Below, in pieces: positions 38,401-49,635 of a stretch of 64,000 nucleotides of DNA. The position numbers were made by a program, and so were the translations under genes. Every line of letters begins with the position of its first letter. The first letter of the stretch is position 1. Source of the stretch: Patagioenas fasciata (lineage: Eukaryota > Chordata > Aves > Columbiformes > Columbidae); NCBI RefSeq assembly GCF_037038585.1, contig NC_092520.1:191188604-191252603 (forward strand), in the 5' to 3' direction. The notes below the pieces were generated by a model. The model worked only from the letters and a program-made list of their open reading frames with translations. It did not search any database and was not told the DNA's origin.

Positions 38401-40008
38401 CTCTGACAAGTTAACTCAAGTCAGGTACCCAGTCAACCCATCAGTGTTTGAAGTGGTGCCAGTGGCTTACTCAAACCAGTAGGAGTGGAAAGCTGACATA
38501 TTTTTCCTCCCCACAACACTGCGTAATCTAGAGGTTGGGTTTTCATATGCTGTTTTTTATAATATCCACTTGCTTTAAAGCGGAGTTTCCTAACAGTAAC
38601 AATTCAGTTTGGGAAAAATGAAATTGGACTAATCTCATCACATCCAATTACTAAATCCCTTTCCCTCTCAGATCACCAGGATGGATTGAGCCATGGAAGC
38701 ACAGGCCTTTCTCATTTAAGTCAGGAGTAAACTCTTATCTTTTATTCCACAAAAGCTGCTTAAGAAGATTTCAGCACACACTGTGCTGGTAATTTATGTA
38801 TCTAACCAAAAGCAATAGAATAGCATTCCTGATCTCCATCACTCGCACTGTCACAGAAAAAAAATGGCACAGTGATTACGAACACGCCAGAGGACCAGAG
38901 CTGACACTCTTGCATAGCTATTGCACGGTGACTCGGGGAGGGAGGGCAGGGGTGTGTCTGCTATTCTTGAGATGCAATTTCCTTTCCAAACATCAGATAA
39001 AAATCAACTTTCAGTATTTCTATTACTTGCAGAGTGATGGCAGAGGGCCAATAACTTAGCTATCCCCATGTTTTGCGCAGAGGGCATAGCAATGAAGGCC
39101 TGAAGCACACAGAAAGCAGAGCATTCAGGGGGAGAGACTGAATTCATTCCTTCATCCAGCTCCCAGTTCTGCACTCTTTTACTGAGATTACCAAGTTAAT
39201 TTGACAGGATGCCTCTTTTCCACTTTCTAAAGCTTTTCTTCCCTCTGGTGCAAAGGACCAGACAACACAATCCTGAACCAAAAGAAAAGACACACATGCT
39301 GTTCTGTAAACTCCAGTATAGTTGAGGAGTGTGGGAAGTGGAAGAGAGTTCTGGTAAATGAGGTTTGCTAAACTTTGTGCATGTAAACCTCACAGGAACA
39401 AGAACCTGAGTTTCCAAGCAATTAACTCGGTCCCTCGCATAAGTACGAGCACTGTTCCCAAGAAACACAAAAATAATGACTGACCTTCTTCGTACCAGTT
39501 TTTCCAAAAATTATAATTACTTAGAAGTGCTGAGTAGGAGTAAGCTAGACAGGTCAAGACTCCTTGCAACCTTTCAGTGTTGGGAAATGCCTGAATTATA
39601 GCAATACAGGTAGGATAAAAGATGAGGTAGACCCAGAAGCCACATATTGTTGTGCTCTATTCAACCACAAAGTTGTAGTGTCAAAGGAAGCTGGGAAGGA
39701 AGCACAAACCTGTCTTTTGTTGCACAGAAAACCAATGTATATACATGTCAGTGGGTTTGAAAACAAAAACATAGGCTCAATTATGCTGGATAATATTTTG
39801 GAAGGGTGAATTAAGTCCAAATGTTGCAGTACAATTGCACCATTATATATGTTGTCTGCTATGAGCATTCAAGCCATATGCAAAAGTACAGTAAAAATTC
39901 ACAAGTCTAGTGACTTTCTGTAGAGAAATCAGCATGTGCTGACCATTTAACCTCCCACGGTCAACAAAATCTTGATCCAACAGATGTTTGTTAAACTCTG
40001 CTCTGCAG
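32414..40008. other. Long intronic stretch without genes
   Basis: Unique AT-rich sequence. A weak CR1-like piece may lie near 33035-33075. About 35090-35370 is C-rich and open in two overlapping plus frames without a domain. A 150-codon minus-strand frame at 36307-36759 is hydrophobic but sits opposite purine-rich plus-strand sequence and is likely chance. An A run lies at 34845-34861. Confidence 0.5.
34845..34861 (+). repeat. Poly(A) run of 17
   Basis: Uninterrupted A run inside purine-rich sequence (AGAAGAGAGAAAAG precedes it). Confidence 0.9.
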
Positions 40009-40309
40009 CGTGCCAAACGTGGCCAGGGCAGAATGCCAGGGACAGCCTTTTTCGAAGCTTATTGGACGACCTGAAACTCAGGACTTTTGATAGCAGTTGA
40101 GCTAAAAACGAATTAAAACGAAGGCACACAGCAATGCTGCAACCAAATGCATACGAACTGTGCCACTGAGCAGACTTTGTTCTTTATTACTGCGGCACTT
40201 CATTATTTTTGAGAGCTTGCCGATACGCATGGTTATTGAACAACGAATCCAGTCTCAGCAGTTTGTATTTTGTCAGAAATATCTTTTTAGCCTGGAAACT
40301 AAGAAGCGA
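40009..40309. other. CpG-retaining AT-rich pocket in intron 1
   Basis: I count 12 CpGs in about 300 bp (for example at AACGT, TTCGA, GACGAC, AACGAA twice, ATACGAA, GCGG, CCGATACGC and GCGAT), although the segment is AT-rich overall. Flanking intron lines carry few or none. Retained CpGs in AT-rich intron suggest either an unmethylated or constrained element, or young inserted DNA. No coding frame or known repeat fits. Confidence 0.3.
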
Positions 40310-42840
40310 TAATTTATTCTCTAGGTCAAGGAATAAAGAGGAGTTCAGCAGTTCAGTCATCTACTGAAGAGTTGAGAGACTTGAATGAGGCAGCATGAAA
40401 GCTTTTTAGAAGAGTATGAAGGTTGTCCAGCATCATCCAAAGAACTCTCCTTCCCGAAGGAGGGCAGCTGGTCTCTATATTCAGAGGAACACAGACTCCT
40501 CAGGAGAAACATAGAACACTAAGGTTAGAATCAGAGCAACAAGGCAATGTCTGACCCAGAATGGGAAGGATCAGTCACACAAAGTCACAGATTTGCCGGA
40601 ATTATTTATAACATGATAAAATCTAGTAATCCATTTGCTTTTTATCCTTGCTTTCTGGCTAAAATAATGCTGTAGATCTTATCTAGACAACAGTTAAGCA
40701 GCTGAGATACTGCCACAAAAGAGAAAAAAAAAATCCATAAAAACGTGAGGTTAAGTGTTAAAGGAGAAATGGCAGCCCTCTGGAAATGTAGCTGCAAAGT
40801 CCTGGAGGGCTGTACCTGCAAATTAAACATGAATGCAATATTTCCACACTTGTTATGACAGAGAGAACAGGAACATGACATTGTAATCTTCTGATTTTGA
40901 AAACTGATGTTGAAGTTCCAGGCTGGGATGCAGTAGAACACAGAGAGGATCAGAAAATCATACTGGAAACACAGCCAGCATGGGAGCTGCTGTAACAGAA
41001 ATGGGGTGAAATGCAGCATCCCACACTTCAGGTCAGGACTCACAAGAACTTCTGCAAGATTTTCAGTCTCCTTGGCTGCTCTGAGCTGAGGGCTCAGATG
41101 CCTTCGTGCACCCCAGGCACTGTGCTAATGTGAAAGGCAACATGAGAAGGAGGGTGCATTAATTCCAGCTGTAAAACATACGGAGAGAGGCCATTAGGAT
41201 AATCAGAGAAGGAGACAGACCACAGCCTGAGGGATGGTTCAGAGCCTGGATTGTTTTGTATACCAGAACAAGACACCATCCTCTATTAAATCCTTCAGGA
41301 AGGAAAAGCTGCTATTTTAACTGAAGTTGACAGAACTGCAAGTGGGTATAAAACAAACTGCAAATGCATTCAGTCAGGAAACAGAAGTCTCACAACTATT
41401 AGAGTAATGAAAAACAGTGGGGATGCCTACTAACTGAAGTTTTACCAGTTCATAGAAGAGATAACAGGTCTCTTTTCTGCACACAAGACTGTGTCAACCC
41501 AGGAGGTCCCTTCCCATTTGGTGTAAAAGTACACCACAAAGTAATTTGTTCCTGTGTTTAAGACATTCATCTGTTTTGCAATAATCTGGCAAAATAAGCT
41601 TTCCATCCCACAGCAAAGCAATAATTTCATTCAGCCGTGATATACGTCAGGGTGCTTATTAGGTACACCTGAGGCACAACAGTTTTGTTAGTCTAGCTTA
41701 CTACACGTTCTGTCAAAAGCAAAGCATTTAATAAACAAGTATCACCAAAAGCACAAATACAGAAGCAGAGCTGTTTGGCAATGGAGGTGTTATTCCCTGT
41801 TACTACTCTTTGATTCTGAAAGAATGTTCTGAACTGGAAGGCAGATAAAATACCCGTTTTGACATGAAACCTACAGATATCATATGTGTGCCACCTTTCA
41901 GAAAAAGCCCTTCCTTTGTTGCACTAAGTTGTATGCACACAATTTGCAAACACAGACACAGAACTGCTTAGAAGCTACTGCGTCAGAAATGGTGTCCCTA
42001 ACTCTGCCTATCTCAAAGCATCCACAAGTTTATAATTCCTCTTAAAAAAAAGAATATCTCCTGCATTAAATATCATCCCTTCTTTAAAACTGTATTAGTT
42101 TAATCCATTCTGATCTTTCTCACTCTTCTGCACTGATTGCACAAATTTGTTTACTTGTTATAGAAAAATAATCAAACTATCTCAATGTTTTATTTGGCTT
42201 AAAATTATTACGTTTAAAATTAGCAAGTCACTTAAAATAATTTTGAGACAGTTCACAATTTTGATAATACTCTCTTTTTTTTTTTTTACTTATTCATATA
42301 AATGCCTGCAGTGAATAAATATTACTTGATACCTACCTTAAATACACAAATGCACATACTGTTCTAGGATGGCTTCAGTCCATTGACAATACAGTCTAGT
42401 TTCTCACTCTGAATCCTTCACCCTTTATGAAAGAAAAGGTTAGAGGCTACCTACCTTCTGATGCTATTATGCAATTCTGCCCATTTTCAAGGCTCTCCAG
42501 CATTATAGATTGAAATGGATTTGCCTCTCTGGTCATCTGTATTGCTCAGAGCTCCAACATCTCACACCTCTTCACTCAGTCTCTCAGTCTACATATATCA
42601 CTCCAACGCATTACCCCATTTATCTTATTAGCACCGAGGCAGCGTGATTCTGATCACTGATACTAAAAAGCTGTTCCACTCTAACCACATCAGTATTACA
42701 AAAAAAACAATTGGCCAACTTCTATTTTCTCCAAAGAGTGGCCTATGACAGCTGGGCTAGCTGCTCTGTAGTCTCACTCAAGTCAGAGTGAGAAAAATAT
42801 AAGAGCTATCTGCACAGTTGTGCAGTGCAGGGGGGTAAGG

Positions 42841-42944
42841 ATTTTTTTATTTTATTTTTTTTTAACCACACAATCAGGACAGGATTTGTTGGGGTTTTTT
42901 TGATTGTTGTTTTGTGGTTTTTTGGTTTTGTTTGTTTGTTTCCT
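42841..42944 (+). repeat. T/G-rich low-complexity tract
   Basis: Runs of T interrupted by G and A, ending in TTTTGTTTGTTTGTTTCC. It is polypurine on no strand but nearly lacks C on the plus strand; low-complexity intronic sequence. Confidence 0.8.
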
Positions 42945-43445
42945 GTTGGAACTAATTATTTTTCCACTGTGGGCAAAAAAATATTAATTGAATCAAATTA
43001 GGAAAACAAATTATCCTTCACACTGAGCACATATATGCTATGTTTCAATCCAGAGCAACTTTCTGCAGCCAAGGTATAAATCCATCGTCAAAACTAATCA
43101 GATATTTAATTCTTACACCTGTAAGACTTAAAGAGCAGAAACAGAAACATAGAAATTCAGCATACTGTATTCAATAGGGCACACTCTGAGCTAGCTTTAA
43201 GGAATCAGATCAATTCTGAAAGCTCAATATTAATTTAAAAAAACCCTCTACTGTTAACAGAAGCCATAGGAACATGAAGTTTAGGAGTTTCTTTTTACAT
43301 GAAGTAACTACCAAACTGAGTCAAGGTAGAAATATAGATCTCAGGTGTTGGGTTTGGTTTTTTTTGTTCGTAAATGACAATTTACATTTTCTATAACAAC
43401 AAACAGAAAAAGATGTTTCTGAAAAAGTGGTATTAAATGACTTGT

Positions 43446-43472
43446 ATTCAGTATATTACATTCAGTATATTA
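43446..43472 (+). repeat. 13-bp near-tandem repeat ATTCAGTATATTA x2
   Basis: ATTCAGTATATTA at 43446-43458 and again at 43460-43472, one base apart and identical. Confidence 0.85.
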
Positions 43473-45087
43473 TCTCTTTAAAACAAGTTAGATCATAACA
43501 TGCTATGGAGCACTCATTCTACTACCCTCATATCAGTACCTAGAGCTTTTTTCCCTGCCCCTCTCGTGCATACACATGCACACACTTTCTCCCTTTTCTA
43601 TATAACCATACATATGGATATTTTTCACATTATACACACAGACACACTCTCCCTCCTTTTACATATAACCCTACAGATACGCATTTTCCACGTCCCATAG
43701 GGCATTTGGCAGACCCGCGGTGCAATGGGAATTGGGAACTCACCCCCAGCAGGAGGACCCTCCACCTCAGTCAGCTGCACTTCAAGTGTATGGGGCTTGA
43801 TTGTTTCCCCTTTTGCAGTATACAAATCCATTCAGAGTTACAACGCACAGCTTCAGGGGACCAAAGAGATACTGATCAATTTACTGAAACCCAGAACAAG
43901 TAAATGACACTATGGAGGATGTGGATATTTCAGTTCAGTTCAGTTCTGTGAACACGAAACCCCACATAAACGAGGGCTCACTAGAATGATCACAGATTGA
44001 TTGGCAATAATTAAATCTAACACCTGTCTGGATGGACATCACATGGCAGCCAGTTGGTCTCACAGCCTGATTATTTAAAGGCACACATGTCCCTCCTGGC
44101 TGCCTCCACGCACACCCCAGCACTTTGGGGAACCTCCAGCCTCCTACCTCAGCCCCTGGCAGATACTTAGAACCTGCAAAGGAAATTATACCTAGAGTTC
44201 GATGCTTCCAAGCATTTGTAGCTGCATTATTCCACATCTACGTTTCTGTAAACATGTTGAAGTAACTAAGGACCAGGGCTATTTAAAACATTTTGAGCTT
44301 ATAAGTGAAGGAGTGCCCAATTACAAATGACTGAGTACCCAATACCCAAACAGGGGCCTGGATAAAACCTGACACGTTATTACCCCTTTTAAAGAACTGC
44401 ATGGGATTAAAAAAAAAAAAATAAAAAAAAATCATTAATCCGGCTAAATTTTTTTTTTGCAAGGAAGATAAATCTTTAAACTTTCTGGTTTTGTTCTGTC
44501 AGACATAATTTTCAGATTGCTGTTTTTTCAAGAACCTACAAAAGAGAAATCACAGTCCATTTGGTGGCAAATATACTTGACAGCCAACAGTTGCCACACA
44601 TAGAACACATGCTGCATATCAACACAAAGAGGATGCTACCAAAGGCCCTCTCTAAGCATTAATGACCACATTCAACTGATTGAGCAGCAGACTAGACAAC
44701 TCTGTAAACAAAATACAGTATGTCAGCATATTTCATAAGCAGGGCCTATTGAAGTCATACCTTAAGAAAAAAATGAAGAGAGCATTTGACATTAAAATGA
44801 AAATACTATTCCTATTCTACCTGTTATTCTACCCCCCTTAATCCCTACCTCAGCACTAGAAAGTATAAGCACAGTGAGGGTCTTGCAAATCAGTCCAGGT
44901 CTATCTTGTGGGATTAGATTCAATGGATGTCTTAGGGTGCCACAATATTTTCCAAGGGCACTCTACTTGCTGTCTGAAGATACTCTTGAAAATGATTTCT
45001 CAGTCATTAATTATGCATTCTATTTCTTATAAACAGTTCTTTTAATTAGTATCCCAGGCAGCTTTGCTGAGGATCCCACACTTTCAG

Positions 45088-45117
45088 TAATTAGGGGCAG
45101 TTTGTTGCCCCTAATTA
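45088..45117. repeat. Perfect 12-bp inverted repeat with 6-base loop
   Basis: TAATTAGGGGCA (45088-45099), loop GTTTGT (45100-45105), TGCCCCTAATTA (45106-45117). All 12 pairs are perfect. Each arm ends in TAATTA, the core bound by many homeodomain proteins. Immediately outside are ACTTTCAG on the left and ACTTCAG on the right, almost a direct repeat. It could be a regulatory palindrome, a small insertion, or a chance hairpin. Confidence 0.85.
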
Positions 45118-46818
45118 ACTTCAGACATAGCGAGACTCTATTACTTTGTTACTTCAGCTGTTTTTCTGTTTGCATTGCATATTCTGTCTTGCTTTACCGG
45201 CTCAGAAAGGAGACTGCCCTATTGAGCTATTTATTTCATTTAGGTTCCATCTCTCTTTCTTGATCCTGTGTCAGTTGCTGTATTTTAAATCTCTACGACT
45301 CTCTCTGAAGTCACGTCTACACTGGCAAGCAGCGTGACACCAGAAAAGTGCATCTGCACAGCGAAGCAGGTCATGCTGAGGACCTAACACCCATTTCAGG
45401 AGGTTTTACCTCAGTCAGGTTGCACAGACTTAAGGTGCTCCCCGAATGTACCTTCTGGTTCAGCTTTGCCCTGACACAGTCATCTTCACACAGTCCACAG
45501 TCCACAGTCCCACTCTGCAGGGGGACAAGGAGGGTAACTTTACAGCACACTCCTGAGCTAGGCTAAATGGGTGATGCAGATGCTGATGTTGTCTGTGATT
45601 AAGTGTTACCTTTGGGGATGGCCTTACTTCTAAAATGTGTCTCAATTATCTCAGCAGATCATGCTTCTGCAGCTACTGGACAGTAGCCATGACCACGGCA
45701 CATCAACCCAACACCATCAGGCACGGATTAGCAAAACACCGCAGTCAGGCTTAGAAATCGATTTTTATACTATGGGAAGAACTCTGCCAGGCTGTACAGA
45801 CTCCTTCCCTTGTGTGCTGCTCTGCATAATTAAGTGCATTTGTAAAAGATACAGCTTGTAATACAGCAAGAGGGTCAAGTACGGAGGCTTTAGCCAGTTT
45901 AGTGATTTTATCACACCTCTGTGACCTCTTGAAGCCCATTCCAGACTGAGTTCATACTAACAACTGTAGTTAGCAAATTAATGTGTTAATAATCTATTGG
46001 TGTTTAAATATGCAGGATACATAAAACAGCTAGAGGTTTAGTGGAAATCTGAGTAATTTTGTTGCCGTTTTAAATAAATAATACTTCTCATTCTCACATG
46101 ATGCTTTTCATCTACAGGCAGAAAGTTGTATTTAAAGTAGCAGAAAGACTGATGTAATCCAGTTGCTGCAATGCAGCTTTGAGGAAGAGCCAAGCAACGA
46201 CCACCAATAATACCTAGCCCTGTTCACAGTGTACCCCTGTCCTTCCTCGCGATTTAGAAAGTGAAGAGGTCTTAAAAATTCCCCATCTCAGTCTGTGGGA
46301 GGTGAGGGCAAAGAGGGGACAAACAACTCTTGCTCTCACTGTAACAGCAGTTCAATAAGGTACCAACCACCCTACACACGGGGTGTTCAAGTGAGAGGCA
46401 TGAAAAAATATGCACATGCTCTGATACTTGTGGGTGACTCATCCACTGATCAAGAGATCACCTTTAGATTACATGGCTAAGAATGACATTCTTTATTTCC
46501 TTTTCAGCAACACATGAGCAAAATATGTCTGTCTAACCACGGGCTGCCAGATCTCATAATTCTCAGATTACCTAGTAAAACAGAGGTTTATATGCACAAA
46601 ACTTAGCTAGTCATTTTCTAACATTTCTTATCACAGTAAAAGGCCTGGAAGCATTAAGTAAGGATACCTAAAAATTGGATGACAGTTAAAGACAACTTTA
46701 AAAGTTGGCCTTCAAAATCTTAAGTGATGCTTCTAAAGTAACTGAATTTGGTAGCCAAAGTATGCTGAAAAGAACCCAAAACCATATAAATGAGATTGAC
46801 AGAGTTTGTATCACAGAA

Positions 46819-47630
46819 TATGGACAAGCTCAAGAAGTAGGCCCACGCAAACCTCATGAGGTTCAAAAAGGCCAAGAGCAAGGTCCTGCCCCTGGGTCAG
46901 GGCAACCCCTGGCATCCATACAGGCTGAGGGATGAAGGGATTGACAGCAGCCTTATAGAGAAGAACTTGGGGGTACTGGTGGATGAAAGACTGGACATGA
47001 GCTGGCAATGTGCATTTGCAGCCCAAAAAGCCAATCGTATTTCAGGCTGCATCAAAAGGAGCGTGGCCAGCATGTCGAGGGAGGTGATTCTGCCCCTCTA
47101 CTCTGCTCTGGTGAGACCCCACCTTCAGTCCTACATCCAGCTCTGGGGCCCTCAGTACAGGAAAGATATGGACCTCTTGGAGAGGGTACAGAGGAGGCCA
47201 CCAAGATGATCAGAGGGATGGAACACCTCTCTTGTGAAGGACAGGCTGAGAGAGTTGGGGTTGTTCAGCCTGGAAAGGAGAAGGCTGTGGGGAGACCTTA
47301 TTGCTGCCTTTCAATACTTAAAAGGGGTCTGTAAGAAGGATGGGAACAAACTTTTTAGAAGGGCATGTTACAACAGCACAAGGGGTAATGGTTTTAAACC
47401 AAAGGAGGGCAGATTCAGGCTAGATATGAGGAAGAAATTTTTTTTACAGTGAGGGTGGTGAAATACTGGCACAGGTTGCCCAGAGAGGTGGTTGATGCCC
47501 CACTCCTGGAAACATTCAAGGCCAGGCTGTACGGGGCTCTGAGCAACCTGATCTAGTCCCTGCTCATTGCAGGGGGGTTGGACTAGATGACCTTTGAAGG
47601 TCCTTTCCAACCCAAACTATTCTATGATTT
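46819..47630 (+). mobile_element. CR1 LINE fragment, plus strand, with frameshifts
   Basis: About 810 bp covering the C-terminal half of ORF2 and the 3' end (GGGGGGTTGGACTAGATGACC, tail TTCTATGATTT). Translation begins [19 protein letters not shown] and runs through [30 protein letters not shown] and [13 protein letters not shown] frameshift near 47190-47200 (after LLERVQRR) moves the rest into another frame, [19 protein letters not shown] and STRGNGF. A lengthened T run at about 47438-47446 causes a second frameshift. A different subfamily from the 12700 and 31963 copies (DLIAAFQYLKG type, Leu-Ile-x-Asp end). Confidence 0.94.
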
Positions 47631-48024
47631 GAACTAAAATGTTTCTAATTACTTTATAACCAAGTACTACTATTTGTTGTTCTTTAATCCCCACTGGTAA
47701 GAGACTGAAAAATCCTCTGCCACTAATGACACTGTAGGAAGGAAGAGTCAGAGGGGAACTGATTGTTAAGATGAATAAATATCATATCTATACCAAACAA
47801 CCACTTCTTTATTTATTTTCTTTGCTTATGCTCCATACATAAGGAGATAAAAAAAAAAAAGACTGGCCAATATTAATATTTTAACACTAATGCATATTTG
47901 ATGTATTAAACATTTGGAATGGTGAAACATTCGTAGAAAGCTTTTGAACAAGAAACAGACACCAGTACCTTGCTACGAGGCCTCAGAATATATAATTTAG
48001 AAATAAATGAAGGAACGTATAAGC

Positions 48025-48095
48025 AATAGGCTCAAACTAGGGATGCTCACCAGCAAGATAAATATTTGGCGCAGACTGCCTAGAGGTGGATTTTT
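48025..48095 (+). mobile_element. Possible CR1-like remnant
   Basis: GCAATAGGCTCAAACTAGG and GGCGCAGACTGCCTAGAGGTGG resemble the region of CR1 just before the C-terminus, where consensus has a run like CAGGCTGCC..GAGGTGG. Only about 70 bp, so uncertain. Confidence 0.3.
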
Positions 48096-49620
48096 TTTTT
48101 TTTTAAGAAAACTCATGAATTCACCATAAGAAACACCTAAACACATAAAACAACTGCAACCTTCTGCAGAAAACAAGCTGGGACCATGAAAACACTGTTT
48201 TCTCCAATGCACTATAGCCTACCACTCTGATTTTCATGGACTCCAACTTCTCAGCACAAAGTTTCTCACCAGCTCTTTTGCCCTTGCTATTCTGTATTAC
48301 GCTGACATGGATATTGAGACTATTCACTTTTTCCCAGCTTAATCCTTATCTCTTTCTCCTAGCAAAATATATTTCTTGCAAACTCTTATCCCCAAGATAT
48401 CCCTCCTTCATTTCTGTTCCATACTGGAAAGCATAACTGTCACGTCCAGTGGATTTCTCTGCTACAAATCTATGCCTCTTACCTTTGCCATTGTCCTTGC
48501 TGAACAGTTCCTCTACTCCAAAATTAATTCAGTTCCATGTACTTTCTCAATACCTTCAACTCAATCCATGAAACTCTCCATCACTGATTTCCATTTCTCC
48601 CCTAATCTTTGTAGATGTGCATCATCTCTTCGGAGATCTCATTTATACACTATCTGAGCTTTGCCCTTTCTTCAGTGTCCTTGTCTGTGGCCCAAACAGG
48701 TCTACTCGAAGCACTATCCTACTGATTTTTTTTGTATGTCTACACTATCACTCAAACTATCCCTCCAGCACTCATTAAACAGAAGCTGCCGGCCTCTATT
48801 TCCAAAACCCCACAGCCAATACAATTGAACATGAATGAATAATTAATGCGTGAGAGAAAAATGGAAACTGGAGAAAAAAATCTTGTACGACCACATTCTC
48901 TTCTTCTAATTTTTCTTCACCAGGTCATGTAGTTAAAGAAGTACTCACTGTTGCTCTGTTCATTCTTCACAATGCTGTTAATTAATGCTTTTCCTCTTCC
49001 TGACAGGAAAAACAGTCAAGAACATTCTTAAACTTATGCATACAAGTAATCACGCTTGAAGAGAAGCATATGCTTTATCTCTTCACTGCAAAATAAATAA
49101 AACCAGAAATAAATTCTTTTGGGCAAGTACCATCAACTTCTAGAGAATTTTAAACAAAAAAAATGAAAAGCCTTCAACACTTATGGTTGTGAAAATAACC
49201 TTTGAAACGCAAACCTAAGCTGATGCAGCCTGGTACCCACATGCAAACACTCTGTCTCTCCTGCTGCTCAGAGTTTCCCCCACACAGCAACAAACTGAAA
49301 ACTGCCTTTTCACAGCTGCTATTCTGAAACCTGTGGGAATCAGCTGCACCACACCAGAACTGGGCTGATTTCAATTCGATGCCAGCACTTGTAGGCAGAA
49401 GTGGGCACTGGAGACAGGCACTAGGCAAAGGGAGCAGGGGTTCAGCAGATGCTGTTCCTCTCCCTGCCTGCCCTCCTGAACGGCAACAACTAGAAACCAA
49501 GGAGAGGGTTGAGCACCACACTGGCACGTGCCACAGCCATCAGCAGGCTGCAAGAGGAGTAAGTGGGAAAGAAATATAGGAGGCATCTTTGCAGCCACTG
49601 TGCCAAAAGACATATTTACA

Positions 49621-49635
49621 TATATATATATATAT
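49621..49635 (+). repeat. (TA)7 microsatellite
   Basis: Short alternating TA run. Confidence 0.9.

Larger units (their letters stand above)
40310..46818. other. Long intronic stretch without genes
   Basis: Unique AT-rich sequence. It contains the T-rich tract at 42841-42944, the 13-bp direct repeat at 43446-43472, A-rich runs near 44410 and the perfect hairpin at 45088-45117. A 133-codon minus-strand frame at 40642-41043 is Leu/Phe/Ser/Cys-rich with no domain and is likely chance. Confidence 0.5.

Noticed and set aside
40642..41043. 133-codon minus-strand frame
   Set aside because: Same reason: pyrimidine-rich complement, no recognizable domain.
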